Numbered from the stretch's first letter, positions 1 to 6,168 are shown. The stretch: DNA of 6,946 bases from JBHIDJ01 sp046760105 (GCA_046760105.1 JBHIDJ010000151.1:1-6946); one strand, 5' to 3'. Numbers and translations: made by a program. Notes: a model not told the origin generated them from the letters alone.

Positions 1-13
1 GCTAGGGGCGGCG

Positions 14-1018
14 ATGATCACGGAATCGCAGGTCTATAATCAGCTTATGCTCCCGAACGAAAAAGCGAGCCCCATGACGGATCTGGCCGTGGCTCAGGCG
101 GTTTTCCAGAAGATCTCGGAGAATATAAGCAAGGTTATCAAGGACCAGGCAGGGGCGGTGCGCAAGCTGCTTGCCGCCTTTGCCAGTGGCGGCCATGTGT
201 TGCTCGAGGATTACCCGGGCACGGGGAAGACCACCCTTGCGAAAGCCCTCGCCCGCTCGATCAGCTCTGACTTTCAGCGCATCCAGTTTACCCCAGACCT
301 GTTGCCCTCGGACATCATCGGCGTGTCAATCTTCGACCAGAAGGAGCAGACATTTCACTTTCACCGCGGTCCGATCTTTACGCAGATCCTGCTCGCCGAT
401 GAGATAAACCGTGCTTCCCCGCGCACCCAGTCGGCGCTGCTGGAGGCCATGGGTGAAAACCAAGTGAGTGTCGATGGAACACTATATCTGCTTGACGATC
501 TCTTCTTCGTCATTGCGACGCAGAACCCGGTCGAGTTTCACGGCACCTATCCGCTACCTGAGGCACAGTTGGATCGTTTTGGGCTGCGGTTTCAACTGGG
601 TTATGTGACGCCCGAGCAGGAGGTTGGCATTCTGACAGACCAGCGGGAGACACATCCACTGACGTCGTTAAATGCGTGTGTCGAACAAGAGGATGTCATG
701 GCGCTCCGGCGGACAGTCCCGACTGTGCGAATCAGCGAGGAGATCAAGCGCTATATCGTAGACATCGTGGGCGCAACACGCAGCGCCGAAGGCATCAAGA
801 TGGGCGCGAGCCCGCGCGCATCGTTAACAATGATGAAGACAGCACAAGCGCTGGCGCTGTTTGATGGCCTGGCGTTTGTAACGCCGGATTACATTCAAGA
901 ACTTGCAGTGCCTGTGCTGGCACATCGGGTCGTCATCGACCCGCAAGCGCATTTCTCGGGCAGGACGGCTGAGGCCGTGATTAAGGAAGTGGTAGAAGCC
1001 ATCGCCGCACCCGTATAG
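14..1018 (+). CDS. MoxR-family AAA+ ATPase
   Basis: This is a cytoplasmic AAA+ ATPase of the MoxR family, whose members act as chaperone-like remodelling factors paired with DUF58 or VWA proteins. In the 334-residue reading, Walker A is at 66-74 (DYPGTGKTT, K72) and Walker B at 125-132 (ILLADEIN, D129 and E130). Sensor 1 is at 167-172 (IATQNP, N171), the arginine-finger region at 186-189 (LDRF), and sensor 2 at 266-270 (SPRAS, R268). The C-terminal lid helices follow to the end, so the gene is full length. It is first in an operon with a DUF58 gene and a TgpA-like gene, the usual trio. The start is uncertain. ATG 14 has AGGGG five bases upstream, and the frame is open to the window edge. M12 (base 47) and M21 (base 74) are alternatives. 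M21 gives 314 residues and the N-terminal spacing usual for MoxR proteins. Family call is very safe; the protein's target is unknown. Confidence 0.95.
   Translation: MITESQVYNQLMLPNEKASPMTDLAVAQAVFQKISENISKVIKDQAGAVRKLLAAFASGGHVLLEDYPGTGKTTLAKALARSISSDFQRIQFTPDLLPSDIIGVSIFDQKEQTFHFHRGPIFTQILLADEINRASPRTQSALLEAMGENQVSVDGTLYLLDDLFFVIATQNPVEFHGTYPLPEAQLDRFGLRFQLGYVTPEQEVGILTDQRETHPLTSLNACVEQEDVMALRRTVPTVRISEEIKRYIVDIVGATRSAEGIKMGASPRASLTMMKTAQALALFDGLAFVTPDYIQELAVPVLAHRVVIDPQAHFSGRTAEAVIKEVVEAIAAPV
35..40 (+). promoter_or_regulatory. Candidate -10 box (TATAAT) inside moxR 5' end
   Basis: A perfect sigma-70 -10 hexamer, TATAAT, lies at 35-40, seven bases before the in-frame ATG at 47 and 34 before the ATG at 74. 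No convincing -35 is seen 16-18 bases upstream (bases 11-17 read gcgatga). If active, it would start transcripts near base 47 and favour a downstream moxR start. It could also be chance within codons for Val-Tyr-Asn. Confidence 0.3.
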
Positions 1019-1022
1019 AGGA
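1017..1022 (+). promoter_or_regulatory. Shine-Dalgarno-like AGAGGA overlapping moxR stop
   Basis: AGAGGA at 1017-1022 overlaps the moxR TAG (1016-1018). It is the strongest ribosome-binding sequence in the moxR-DUF58 junction. The nearest ATG (1024) is only one base away and reads ATG-AAT-TAG, so it cannot start the DUF58 protein. The DUF58 frame is open from base 1028 onward (ATT), at normal spacing. The site may serve coupled re-initiation or a rare ATT start. Confidence 0.35.
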
Positions 1023-1069
1023 CATGAATTAGCGATCGTGCTACTAAGCACCGAAGAACCCTTGAGATC

Positions 1070-2437
1070 TTGGTTAATCAGTTCCTGCTTCATAACTTTC
1101 GCCTTGTGTACTTGGGAGGCCGTTGGGTCCGGCGGCGTTTTACCAGGGCCGGTCAACTCGTGCTCGTCGCTATCATCGCCACGGGCGCGCTTGGGATCGA
1201 TACCGAGCTGACACTCGCATACCAGGTATTTACTCTCCTCGTATCCTTCGTCCTAGTCGGGATTATCAGCAGCGTGCTCTATCGTGCGCGCTTTCACTTA
1301 TGGCGTCAGTTGCCGGCCTTTGGCACGGTTGGTCAGCCGTTGACCTACCGGATAACGGTTGGCAGCCGCTCAGCTAAAACGCAGCGAGATCTCGTGCTGA
1401 TAGAGAACTTTGAAATCAAGTTCCCCTCGTACCGTGAATTCACACGTAGCCGCCAACCTGGAGAGGAGCAGCAGAACTGGTTCGATCGCGCGGTCGGATA
1501 CCCACGCTGGGCCTGGCTGATGCGGCAAAGGCTGGGTGTGGATACTTCCGAACATGCACTGGCACCCCTGCCGGCTGGTAAGAAAACGGAGCTATCGGTA
1601 ACGATGACACCCCTGCGCCGGGGATACATCCGATTTGCCGGCGCAATCATCGTTCGCCCTGACCCGTTTGGTTTATTCAGAGCGTTCGCCCGCACGGTGG
1701 CAAAGGATGCGTTGCTTGTCCTACCACGGCGATATCCCGTACCGAAGATCCAGCTTCCGGGAAGCCGACGATATCAACAGGGCGGGGTCGCACTTGCTTC
1801 CTCCGTGGGCGATGCCCAGGAGTTCTTCTCCCTGCGCGATTATCGACCGGGCGATCCGCTGCGTCATATTCACTGGCGCAGCTGGGCACGGCTTGGCGAA
1901 CCGGTCGTGAAGACGTATCAGGATGAGTACTTCGTTCGCCACGCGCTGATTCTAGATACGTTCATCAGCACGCATGAGAGCCCTGTTTTTGAAGACGCGG
2001 TGAGTGTGGCGGCTTCCTTCGCGTACTCGATACAGCAACAGGATACGTTGCTCGACCTGATGTTTGTCGGTGCAGAGGCCTATCGATTCACCTCGGGGCG
2101 TAGTCTCGCGAGTATCGACAACATGATGGAGATTCTGGCCTGCGTGGAAGCCTGCGTCGACAAACCGTTTTCGACCCTTCAGCAGCTAGTCACTCGCCAT
2201 GCCTCGCAACTCAGCGGTGCCATTTGCATCTTGCTCGACTGGGATATGGCGCGCCAAGCGTTTATCGAAGCGTTGCGAGGCATGGGCATTCCACTGCTGG
2301 TACTCGTCGTGTCGAGCGAGAACACATCCGCGGATCATGATCCAGGACCAATGCGGGATCAGCCGCAACAGTTCCACCCGCTCACGGCGGGGCGTATCGA
2401 ACAGGGTTTAGCTGCTTTACGCGTCGAGTCGTATTAA
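1070..2437 (+). CDS. DUF58 membrane protein, MoxR partner
   Basis: This is a DUF58-domain protein, the usual partner of MoxR ATPases and assumed to link the ATPase to an envelope target. Two membrane segments lie near residues 28-44 and 49-70, after an Arg-rich stretch (RWVRRR, 18-23). The DUF58 signature is at about 246-286 and includes SSVGDAQEFFSLRDYRPGD and HIHWRSWAR. The C-terminal part looks like a VWA fold starting at ALILDT (292-297), but its metal-site motif is degenerate (D296, then F298 where Ser is canonical). Residues 115-160 hold a polar insertion rich in Arg, Trp and Tyr. I recall such an insertion from other gammaproteobacterial members but could not check it. The listed TTG start at 1070 has only GAAGAA 11 bases upstream. 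An in-frame ATT at 1028 lies five bases after AGAGGA, which overlaps the moxR stop. GTG 1106 is also possible but would remove residues 1-12. Product identity is secure; the start is not. Confidence 0.9.
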   Translation: MVNQFLLHNFRLVYLGGRWVRRRFTRAGQLVLVAIIATGALGIDTELTLAYQVFTLLVSFVLVGIISSVLYRARFHLWRQLPAFGTVGQPLTYRITVGSRSAKTQRDLVLIENFEIKFPSYREFTRSRQPGEEQQNWFDRAVGYPRWAWLMRQRLGVDTSEHALAPLPAGKKTELSVTMTPLRRGYIRFAGAIIVRPDPFGLFRAFARTVAKDALLVLPRRYPVPKIQLPGSRRYQQGGVALASSVGDAQEFFSLRDYRPGDPLRHIHWRSWARLGEPVVKTYQDEYFVRHALILDTFISTHESPVFEDAVSVAASFAYSIQQQDTLLDLMFVGAEAYRFTSGRSLASIDNMMEILACVEACVDKPFSTLQQLVTRHASQLSGAICILLDWDMARQAFIEALRGMGIPLLVLVVSSENTSADHDPGPMRDQPQQFHPLTAGRIEQGLAALRVESY

Positions 2438-2479
2438 TGCAGTCCAGAGACTGGTGTATGTAATGTCTCGAAACACGCA

Positions 2480-4486
2480 GTGCTAGCGATGGCAAACGCA
2501 ATGGGTCAAATAAAACCATCACCCCTGCTACTGGGTGCATCACTGCTTTTCTGGGGGTGGCGCACCGGTTTCTTGCCTTTGGCCGTGTTGATGGCGGTGG
2601 TACTGGAAAGTGCCCGCTACATCTCTTGGCGTTGGCGATTCCCGGACAAAGACTTTAATCGCTTGGTCGATCTGACCAGCGCCATTCTGTTGGGAACGAC
2701 CGTGTACCTGTACGCGACGCGCTCGGTCCACGGAATCTTTATCCTGCTGCAATGGTCCCCGATCCTGATTTGGTTGATCGTGTGCGCGCAGGTCTACAGC
2801 ACACGGGAGACGCTGCCAATCAGCGCATTGTCTCTTACGCTTCGCCGACGGGAGGTGCGGCAACGGACCAAACTCTCGCAGCGCGTGGATGTCCGTTTCC
2901 CTTACCTAGCCCTGTGCTTGTTGGCAGCCAGTGTGGTGACCGTGAGAACGCACTGGTTTTACATCGGCATCTGCGTCTTGTCAGGCTGGGCGTTGTGGAG
3001 TGTGCGCCCCCGGCGCTATACCCCGGCGCTATGGAGCGGATGGCTGCTGTTAGCTGTCGGTCTGGGATATGCGGGACACTTGGGCCTCAACCGGGCCCAA
3101 GCCATCATCGGGGATCTGGTAGTCGAATGGTTCGAGTACCGACTGTGGAGCCAAAGGGACCCGTACCAGGCGAGCACTGCCATCGGTCATATCGGCCGGC
3201 TCAAAGCCTCGGATCGGATCGTTCTACGGGTGAAACCTCCGGACGGAGAAGGGGCTTTATTGCTGCGCCAGGCGAGCTATAACACTTACGGCCTGGGCAT
3301 CTGGCGTGCGATCGGCGACGAGTTCGAGGCAGTCCCCGAAACAGAGGTACCAGGGACATGGCAGCTCGCGGCAGCGGCCATGTCGGGCGATTCAGTTACC
3401 GTATCCGGCTATTTGTATCGCGGCCGCGGGCTCGTGGCGGTGCCGAACGGGAGCTACCGGCTCGAAAACCTGCCGGCAGAATTTGTGAAACGTAACCCGT
3501 ATGGCGCCATTAAGGCCGAGAACGGACCAGGAATGGTCAGCTACACCGTTCGCTTCCAACCGGATCTGTCCTTGGACGTCACACCGACCGAAAGGGATCT
3601 GCAAATTCCGAATCGCTATATGTCGGTTGTCAGCCAGGTTGCGATGGAACTTGGGCTTTCCGGGGAGGATCCGAAAGGCGCACTTGCCACGTTGGAGAAA
3701 CATTTCCGGGACAATTTCCGCTACTCGCTGGTTCAGGAACGTGAATCGACACGGTATACGCCGCTTTCCGACTTTCTCCTGCGCTCACGGGCGGGGCACT
3801 GCGAGTACTTCGCCACCGCGACCGCGCTCTTGTTAAGGGCGACGGGGATCCCCACCCGTTACGCGACGGGTTTCTCGGTTCAGGAATACAGCGAGCTCGA
3901 GGATTTATTTATCGTGCGGCGCCGGCATGCGCACTCTTGGGTATTGGCGTACATTGACGGCATGTGGCGTGATGTGGACTTCACACCTGCAGCGTGGGTC
4001 GTGCTGGAAGACCAGGCCGCACCATGGTGGGAAGCGATCTATGACCTTGGCTCTCGTATCGTCTTTTTGTTTTCCCGCTGGCGCTGGAGTGAACGTGACG
4101 GGGAAACGCTCGATACGCTGATATGGCTACTCATACCGCTCGGATTACTGTTCGCATGGCGCCTCTATTTCAAGGAGCGAGTTAGGCGAGCGCGTTCGAC
4201 GAAAGAAAGTGGACGCCAGGTAGTCGGTGGAGCTGGCAGCGCTTCGGCGTTCTATCGAATCGTCGCACTGCTTGAACGATCCGGCGTGCCCCGACGGCCC
4301 GGCGAAACGCTTAACCACTGGATACACCGGACGACTGACGGAAATGACTCTGCGATTGACAAACAGGCTTTGAAAACAGCCCTGGCGTTGCACTACCGAT
4401 ATCGCTTCGACCCACAGGGACTGATGCCTGACGAAACGGAAAGGCTTGAATCAACAGTAACCGAGTGGTTAGCACGCAACAGGTGA
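2480..4486 (+). CDS. tgpA: TgpA-type membrane transglutaminase-like protein
   Basis: This is a polytopic inner-membrane protein with an external transglutaminase/cysteine-protease-fold domain, the TgpA type. Pseudomonas aeruginosa TgpA is reported to be essential; its exact reaction is not settled. In 668 residues I see an N-terminal membrane block of about seven hydrophobic segments (roughly 14-29, 31-46, 64-80, 86-104, 141-156, 158-174, 184-200; DUF3488-like). A periplasmic region with the transglutaminase core follows, then one membrane segment near 546-561 and a cytoplasmic DUF4129-like tail (about 588-660). The triad is Cys441 in RAGHCEYFATA, His485 in HAHSWV and Asp500 in DVDFTP. Phe501 replaces the more usual Pro after the Asp. 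The gene is in the same frame as the DUF58 gene, 42 bases after it. The start is GTG 2480, with ATG 2489 and ATG 2501 as alternatives; none has a clear ribosome-binding site, so translation may be coupled. The complete triad suggests an active enzyme. Confidence 0.93.
   Translation: MLAMANAMGQIKPSPLLLGASLLFWGWRTGFLPLAVLMAVVLESARYISWRWRFPDKDFNRLVDLTSAILLGTTVYLYATRSVHGIFILLQWSPILIWLIVCAQVYSTRETLPISALSLTLRRREVRQRTKLSQRVDVRFPYLALCLLAASVVTVRTHWFYIGICVLSGWALWSVRPRRYTPALWSGWLLLAVGLGYAGHLGLNRAQAIIGDLVVEWFEYRLWSQRDPYQASTAIGHIGRLKASDRIVLRVKPPDGEGALLLRQASYNTYGLGIWRAIGDEFEAVPETEVPGTWQLAAAAMSGDSVTVSGYLYRGRGLVAVPNGSYRLENLPAEFVKRNPYGAIKAENGPGMVSYTVRFQPDLSLDVTPTERDLQIPNRYMSVVSQVAMELGLSGEDPKGALATLEKHFRDNFRYSLVQERESTRYTPLSDFLLRSRAGHCEYFATATALLLRATGIPTRYATGFSVQEYSELEDLFIVRRRHAHSWVLAYIDGMWRDVDFTPAAWVVLEDQAAPWWEAIYDLGSRIVFLFSRWRWSERDGETLDTLIWLLIPLGLLFAWRLYFKERVRRARSTKESGRQVVGGAGSASAFYRIVALLERSGVPRRPGETLNHWIHRTTDGNDSAIDKQALKTALALHYRYRFDPQGLMPDETERLESTVTEWLARNR
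3008..3032 (+). repeat. 13-base imperfect tandem repeat within tgpA
   Basis: Two copies of CCCCGGCGCTAT (3008-3019 and 3021-3032) are separated by a single A, giving a 13-base tandem unit. It lies in the tgpA-like gene, just before the seventh membrane segment. Because 13 is not a multiple of three, the copies are read in different frames (PRRY in one, PALW in the other). It may be an old slippage duplication or chance. Confidence 0.6.
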
Positions 4487-4538
4487 TCAGGCTCAGCATT
4501 AGGCAGAACAACTGACAGCGTTTCCGTGCTTAACGACA

Positions 4539-4554
4539 TTCACCATTCGGTGGA
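4539..4554 (+). terminator. Weak hairpin after the operon, possible terminator
   Basis: A six-pair stem with one G-T wobble and an ATTC loop (TTCACC/GGTGGA) lies about 50 bases after the tgpA-like stop. It is followed only by a mixed A/T stretch (aagtatttct), not a clean T run. It is a weak candidate for intrinsic termination of the three-gene operon. Rho-dependent termination is equally possible. Confidence 0.25.
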
Positions 4555-4654
4555 AAGTATTTCTATGACAGTTGGTTGCTTGCAGACCTCCATTTCATAC
4601 CCTGTTTTGCTCTACGCGGTGTAAAGACGATGGAAGCGTCCTTAACATGTTTAT

Positions 4655-4738
4655 CCGAAAAAGTAAGTACGATTGCTTCAATGAACAGAGAAAAAAGGAT
4701 TGGGAATCTTTTTGTCGCCCATCTACGTACTTTTTCGG
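4655..4738. repeat. 11-base inverted repeat with 62-base loop
   Basis: CCGAAAAAGTA at 4655-4665 and TACTTTTTCGG at 4728-4738 are perfect inverted copies. Each is next to GTAC (4667-4670 and 4727-4730). The arms could pair in a transcript or be two operator half-sites in opposite orientation. The 62 bases between them include an A-rich run (4690-4696). No protein or RNA family is recognised. Confidence 0.6.
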
Positions 4739-4769
4739 CCGGCCTCCTAGGGGTAACGTGAATTCAAGG

Positions 4770-4820
4770 CCAAGGCGTCTGGCGATCTTCTTCTGCCAGC
4801 GGATCTGACACTTGCCTTGG
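4770..4820 (+). repeat. Nested dyad upstream of DUF1152 gene
   Basis: CCAAGGC at 4770-4776 and GCCTTGG at 4814-4820 are perfect seven-base inverted arms. Inside them CTGGC (4779-4783) pairs with GCCAG (4795-4799) around an 11-base pyrimidine-rich loop. The structure ends eight bases before the extended -10 candidate. As DNA it would sit upstream of the core promoter and over the -35 region. As RNA it would require an earlier transcription start. Confidence 0.45.
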
Positions 4821-4827
4821 ATCAAAA

Positions 4828-4836
4828 TGATAAGAT
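4828..4836 (+). promoter_or_regulatory. Extended -10 promoter candidate for DUF1152 gene
   Basis: TGATAAGAT at 4828-4836 fits an extended -10 element (TG, one base, then TAAGAT, four of six matches). No good -35 stands at 16-18 bases; CTGACA at 4805-4810 is too far for this box (20 bases). An extended -10 can act with a weak -35. Transcription would start near 4843, giving a leader of about 33 bases that includes the ribosome-binding site GCGGAG at 4865-4869. Confidence 0.35.
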
Positions 4837-4875
4837 TCCCCGGACAGCCGCGGGTTGCCGTGAGCGGAGCGCGTT

Positions 4876-5847
4876 ATGCAGCGAACCAACCGAATTGCAA
4901 ATGGACTCGAGGACATTCTCCGGTCCGCGAGAAAAGCGATCGTGCTTGGCGTGGGGGGCGGGGGCGATATCGTCGGAACCCTCCCGACTGCCCGTTTTCT
5001 CGACCTCTTCGGGATCTCAAGTATCCTCGGTGGTTTGTCCTGGGAGCGTTTCGTCTACGATCCGGAGCCGGGAACGCGTGCGCTCAGTGAAGTGCGAAAC
5101 GTACAACCTCTTGCCTCAACGGTGTGGCTCGCAAATAGCGATACGGCCACACATCAGGGCGTGCGGTTTGCCGAGTCGGAGGTTGCGGCGGTACTTGCGA
5201 CCCAGACGCTGCTGGTGGATCTGTCCGAGGGTGTGGCCGGACTCGTCGCCGGACTTCGCACGGCGATGGCCGAGCTTGAAGCCGACCTGCTCGTTGGCGT
5301 GGACGTGGGTGGCGACTCACTCGCCGCTGGCAATGAGCCGGGGCTAAGAAGTCCTCTGGCTGACGCAATGGTGCTGGCGGCGGTGAGCGAGCTTTCGAAC
5401 GAGTTCCTCTCCTGTTGGGGAGTATTGGGCTATGGCAGTGACGGTGAGCTCAGCGCGGAAGAGATCGAGAGGGCGCTCGCCAACGTTGCAAGCAAAAAGG
5501 GCCTGCTTGGCGCATGGGGCGTGACCCCAGCGGTTGCAGACGAGCTCGCGCAACTTATCGAGCGGGTAAGAACCGAAGCAAGCAATGTGGTTCTGCGCTC
5601 CGCACGGGGCGAGTTCGGTTGCACCGCCATACGTGACGGAACACGAAGTGTGGGTTTGTCGCCGGTATGCACCGTCACGTTCTATGTGGACCCGGCGGTT
5701 CTGGCTAAAAGCACGCCACTCGCCGCCGCGGTAAGCGCTTCCACGTCGCTCGAGGAGGCCAACGCCGCCTTGCTGCGTCTGGGGATACGCACCGAGTACG
5801 AGTTCGAAAAGGAGATGAAGCGTCGAGGGTTGGGTCGCTATCCGTAG
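4876..5847 (+). CDS. DUF1152 domain protein of unknown function
   Basis: This 323-residue protein matches the DUF1152 family over its whole length. The family is found widely in archaea and in some bacteria, and no reaction is established that I know of. Conserved features visible here are a glycine-rich loop after a beta strand (AIVLGVGGGGDIVG, 21-34), GGLSWER (52-58), LVDLSEG (113-119), the Asp/Gly cluster GVDVGGDSLAAGNE (141-154) with SPLADA (159-164), and GYGSDGEL (185-192). These suggest a Rossmann-like nucleotide- or phosphate-binding enzyme with acidic residues (D143, D147, D163) that could hold a metal; this is inference. No signal peptide or membrane segment is seen, so it is probably cytosolic. 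ATG 4876 is well placed: GCGGAG lies six bases upstream, and an in-frame TGA at 4861 excludes a longer start. The frame stays open for 60 codons after its TAG. Confidence 0.9.
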   Translation: MQRTNRIANGLEDILRSARKAIVLGVGGGGDIVGTLPTARFLDLFGISSILGGLSWERFVYDPEPGTRALSEVRNVQPLASTVWLANSDTATHQGVRFAESEVAAVLATQTLLVDLSEGVAGLVAGLRTAMAELEADLLVGVDVGGDSLAAGNEPGLRSPLADAMVLAAVSELSNEFLSCWGVLGYGSDGELSAEEIERALANVASKKGLLGAWGVTPAVADELAQLIERVRTEASNVVLRSARGEFGCTAIRDGTRSVGLSPVCTVTFYVDPAVLAKSTPLAAAVSASTSLEEANAALLRLGIRTEYEFEKEMKRRGLGRYP

Positions 5848-5898
5848 CAGCGTACGGTTCCAGAAGGTGAGGGCGATAACGACAACGAGAAAGGGATC

Positions 5899-6030
5899 AT
5901 GGATGTTCCAGATGATGAGACGGCCATGGCCTTGCTCTTGGCTACCGGTAGTCTTGGCAATGTTCGCAGTCAGACTCTAAAGGGATTTTCGGCAGAAGAA
6001 ATGGAGCCGATCTTCGCGAAGATACCGTAA
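5899..6030 (+). CDS. Possible 43-residue acidic small protein
   Basis: A 43-codon frame starts at ATG 5899 and ends at TAA 6028-6030. GAGAAAGGG (5887-5895) lies just upstream and could be a ribosome-binding site, although its GGG is only three bases from the ATG. The peptide begins MDVPDDETAMALLLATG and ends in EEMEPIFAKIP. It is acidic (seven Asp/Glu against three Lys/Arg), has no membrane segment or cysteine, and belongs to no family I recognise. It lies 51 bases after the DUF1152 gene in the same frame, with no stop between them other than the DUF1152 TAG, and is followed by a terminator candidate. It could be a real small gene co-transcribed with DUF1152, the remains of a longer DUF1152 C-terminus, or a chance frame. 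Confidence 0.45.
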   Translation: MDVPDDETAMALLLATGSLGNVRSQTLKGFSAEEMEPIFAKIP

Positions 6031-6071
6031 TGCAGATAGCCTCGTGACGTCGAGTGAGGCATCCACCAAGC

Positions 6072-6110
6072 GGCGGCTCGTCAGTAATTCACGGCGGGCC
6101 GTTTTTGTTT
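6072..6110 (+). terminator. Intrinsic terminator candidate after DUF1152/small ORF
   Basis: CGGCTCG (6074-6080) pairs with CGGGCCG (6095-6101) with one wobble, extended by two G-T pairs to 6072 and 6103. The loop is 14 bases. TTTTTGTTT (6102-6110) follows directly. A smaller alternative is ACGG/CCGT (6091-6102) with a CGGG loop before the same T run. It ends the DUF1152 transcript, including the possible small gene, and separates it from tam. Confidence 0.6.
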
Positions 6111-6139
6111 CGGCAATCCGGTAACGCTTTTCGGGGCAG

Positions 6140-6168
6140 TTGACTCGCGCTCGACGCCACGACATCCT
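6140..6168 (+). promoter_or_regulatory. Weak promoter candidate for tam
   Basis: TTGACT (6140-6145, five of six matches to the -35 consensus) is followed 17 bases later by CATCCT (6163-6168), which matches the -10 consensus at only three positions. It lies just after the terminator, where a tam promoter is expected. If used, transcription would begin close to the GTG at 6175. The -10 is poor, so this is tentative. Confidence 0.25.

Larger units (their letters stand above)
4487..4875. other. 389-base intergenic region without a convincing gene
   Basis: This gap between the transglutaminase operon and the DUF1152 gene is visibly richer in A and T than its flanks. Reading frames exist in it (for example 4565-4624, 19 codons, and 4681-4761, 26 codons), but none has a family resemblance, and I do not call them genes. 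It holds several dyads: a weak hairpin at 4539-4554, an 11-base inverted repeat at 4655-4665 and 4728-4738, and nested dyads at 4770-4820. A promoter candidate near 4828-4836 follows. It most likely ends one transcript and starts the next. A small RNA or regulator site is possible but unproven. Confidence 0.7.

Noticed and set aside
824..1156. Minus-strand frame of 110 codons across the moxR-DUF58 junction.
   Set aside because: It lies opposite two well-supported genes and has no domain features; a shadow frame.
2440..2463. CAGTC/GACTG hairpin and the start-stop sequence ATGTAATG in the DUF58-tgpA junction as a regulatory element.
   Set aside because: The stem is only five pairs, the start-stop has no ribosome site, and both are likely chance in a 42-base gap.
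4565..4624. 19-codon frame (starts MTVGCLQTS) as a leader peptide.
   Set aside because: There is no good ribosome site, no attenuator-type codon run, and no gene close downstream for it to control.
4572..4825. Overlapping 60-80 codon frames on both strands in the intergenic gap.
   Set aside because: They rely on alternative starts, lack ribosome sites, overlap each other and show no recognisable motif.
5842..5857. CCGTA/TACGG hairpin at the DUF1152 stop as a terminator.
   Set aside because: It has only five pairs and no following T run; the structure at 6072-6110 is far better.
5899..6030. Weak resemblance of the small peptide to the N-terminus of SycD/LcrH-type tetratricopeptide chaperones (GSL, then F/L-S-x-E-x-x-E-x-I/L-F/Y).
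   Set aside because: The match needs a gap, no tetratricopeptide repeats follow the stop in any frame, and no type III secretion gene is nearby.
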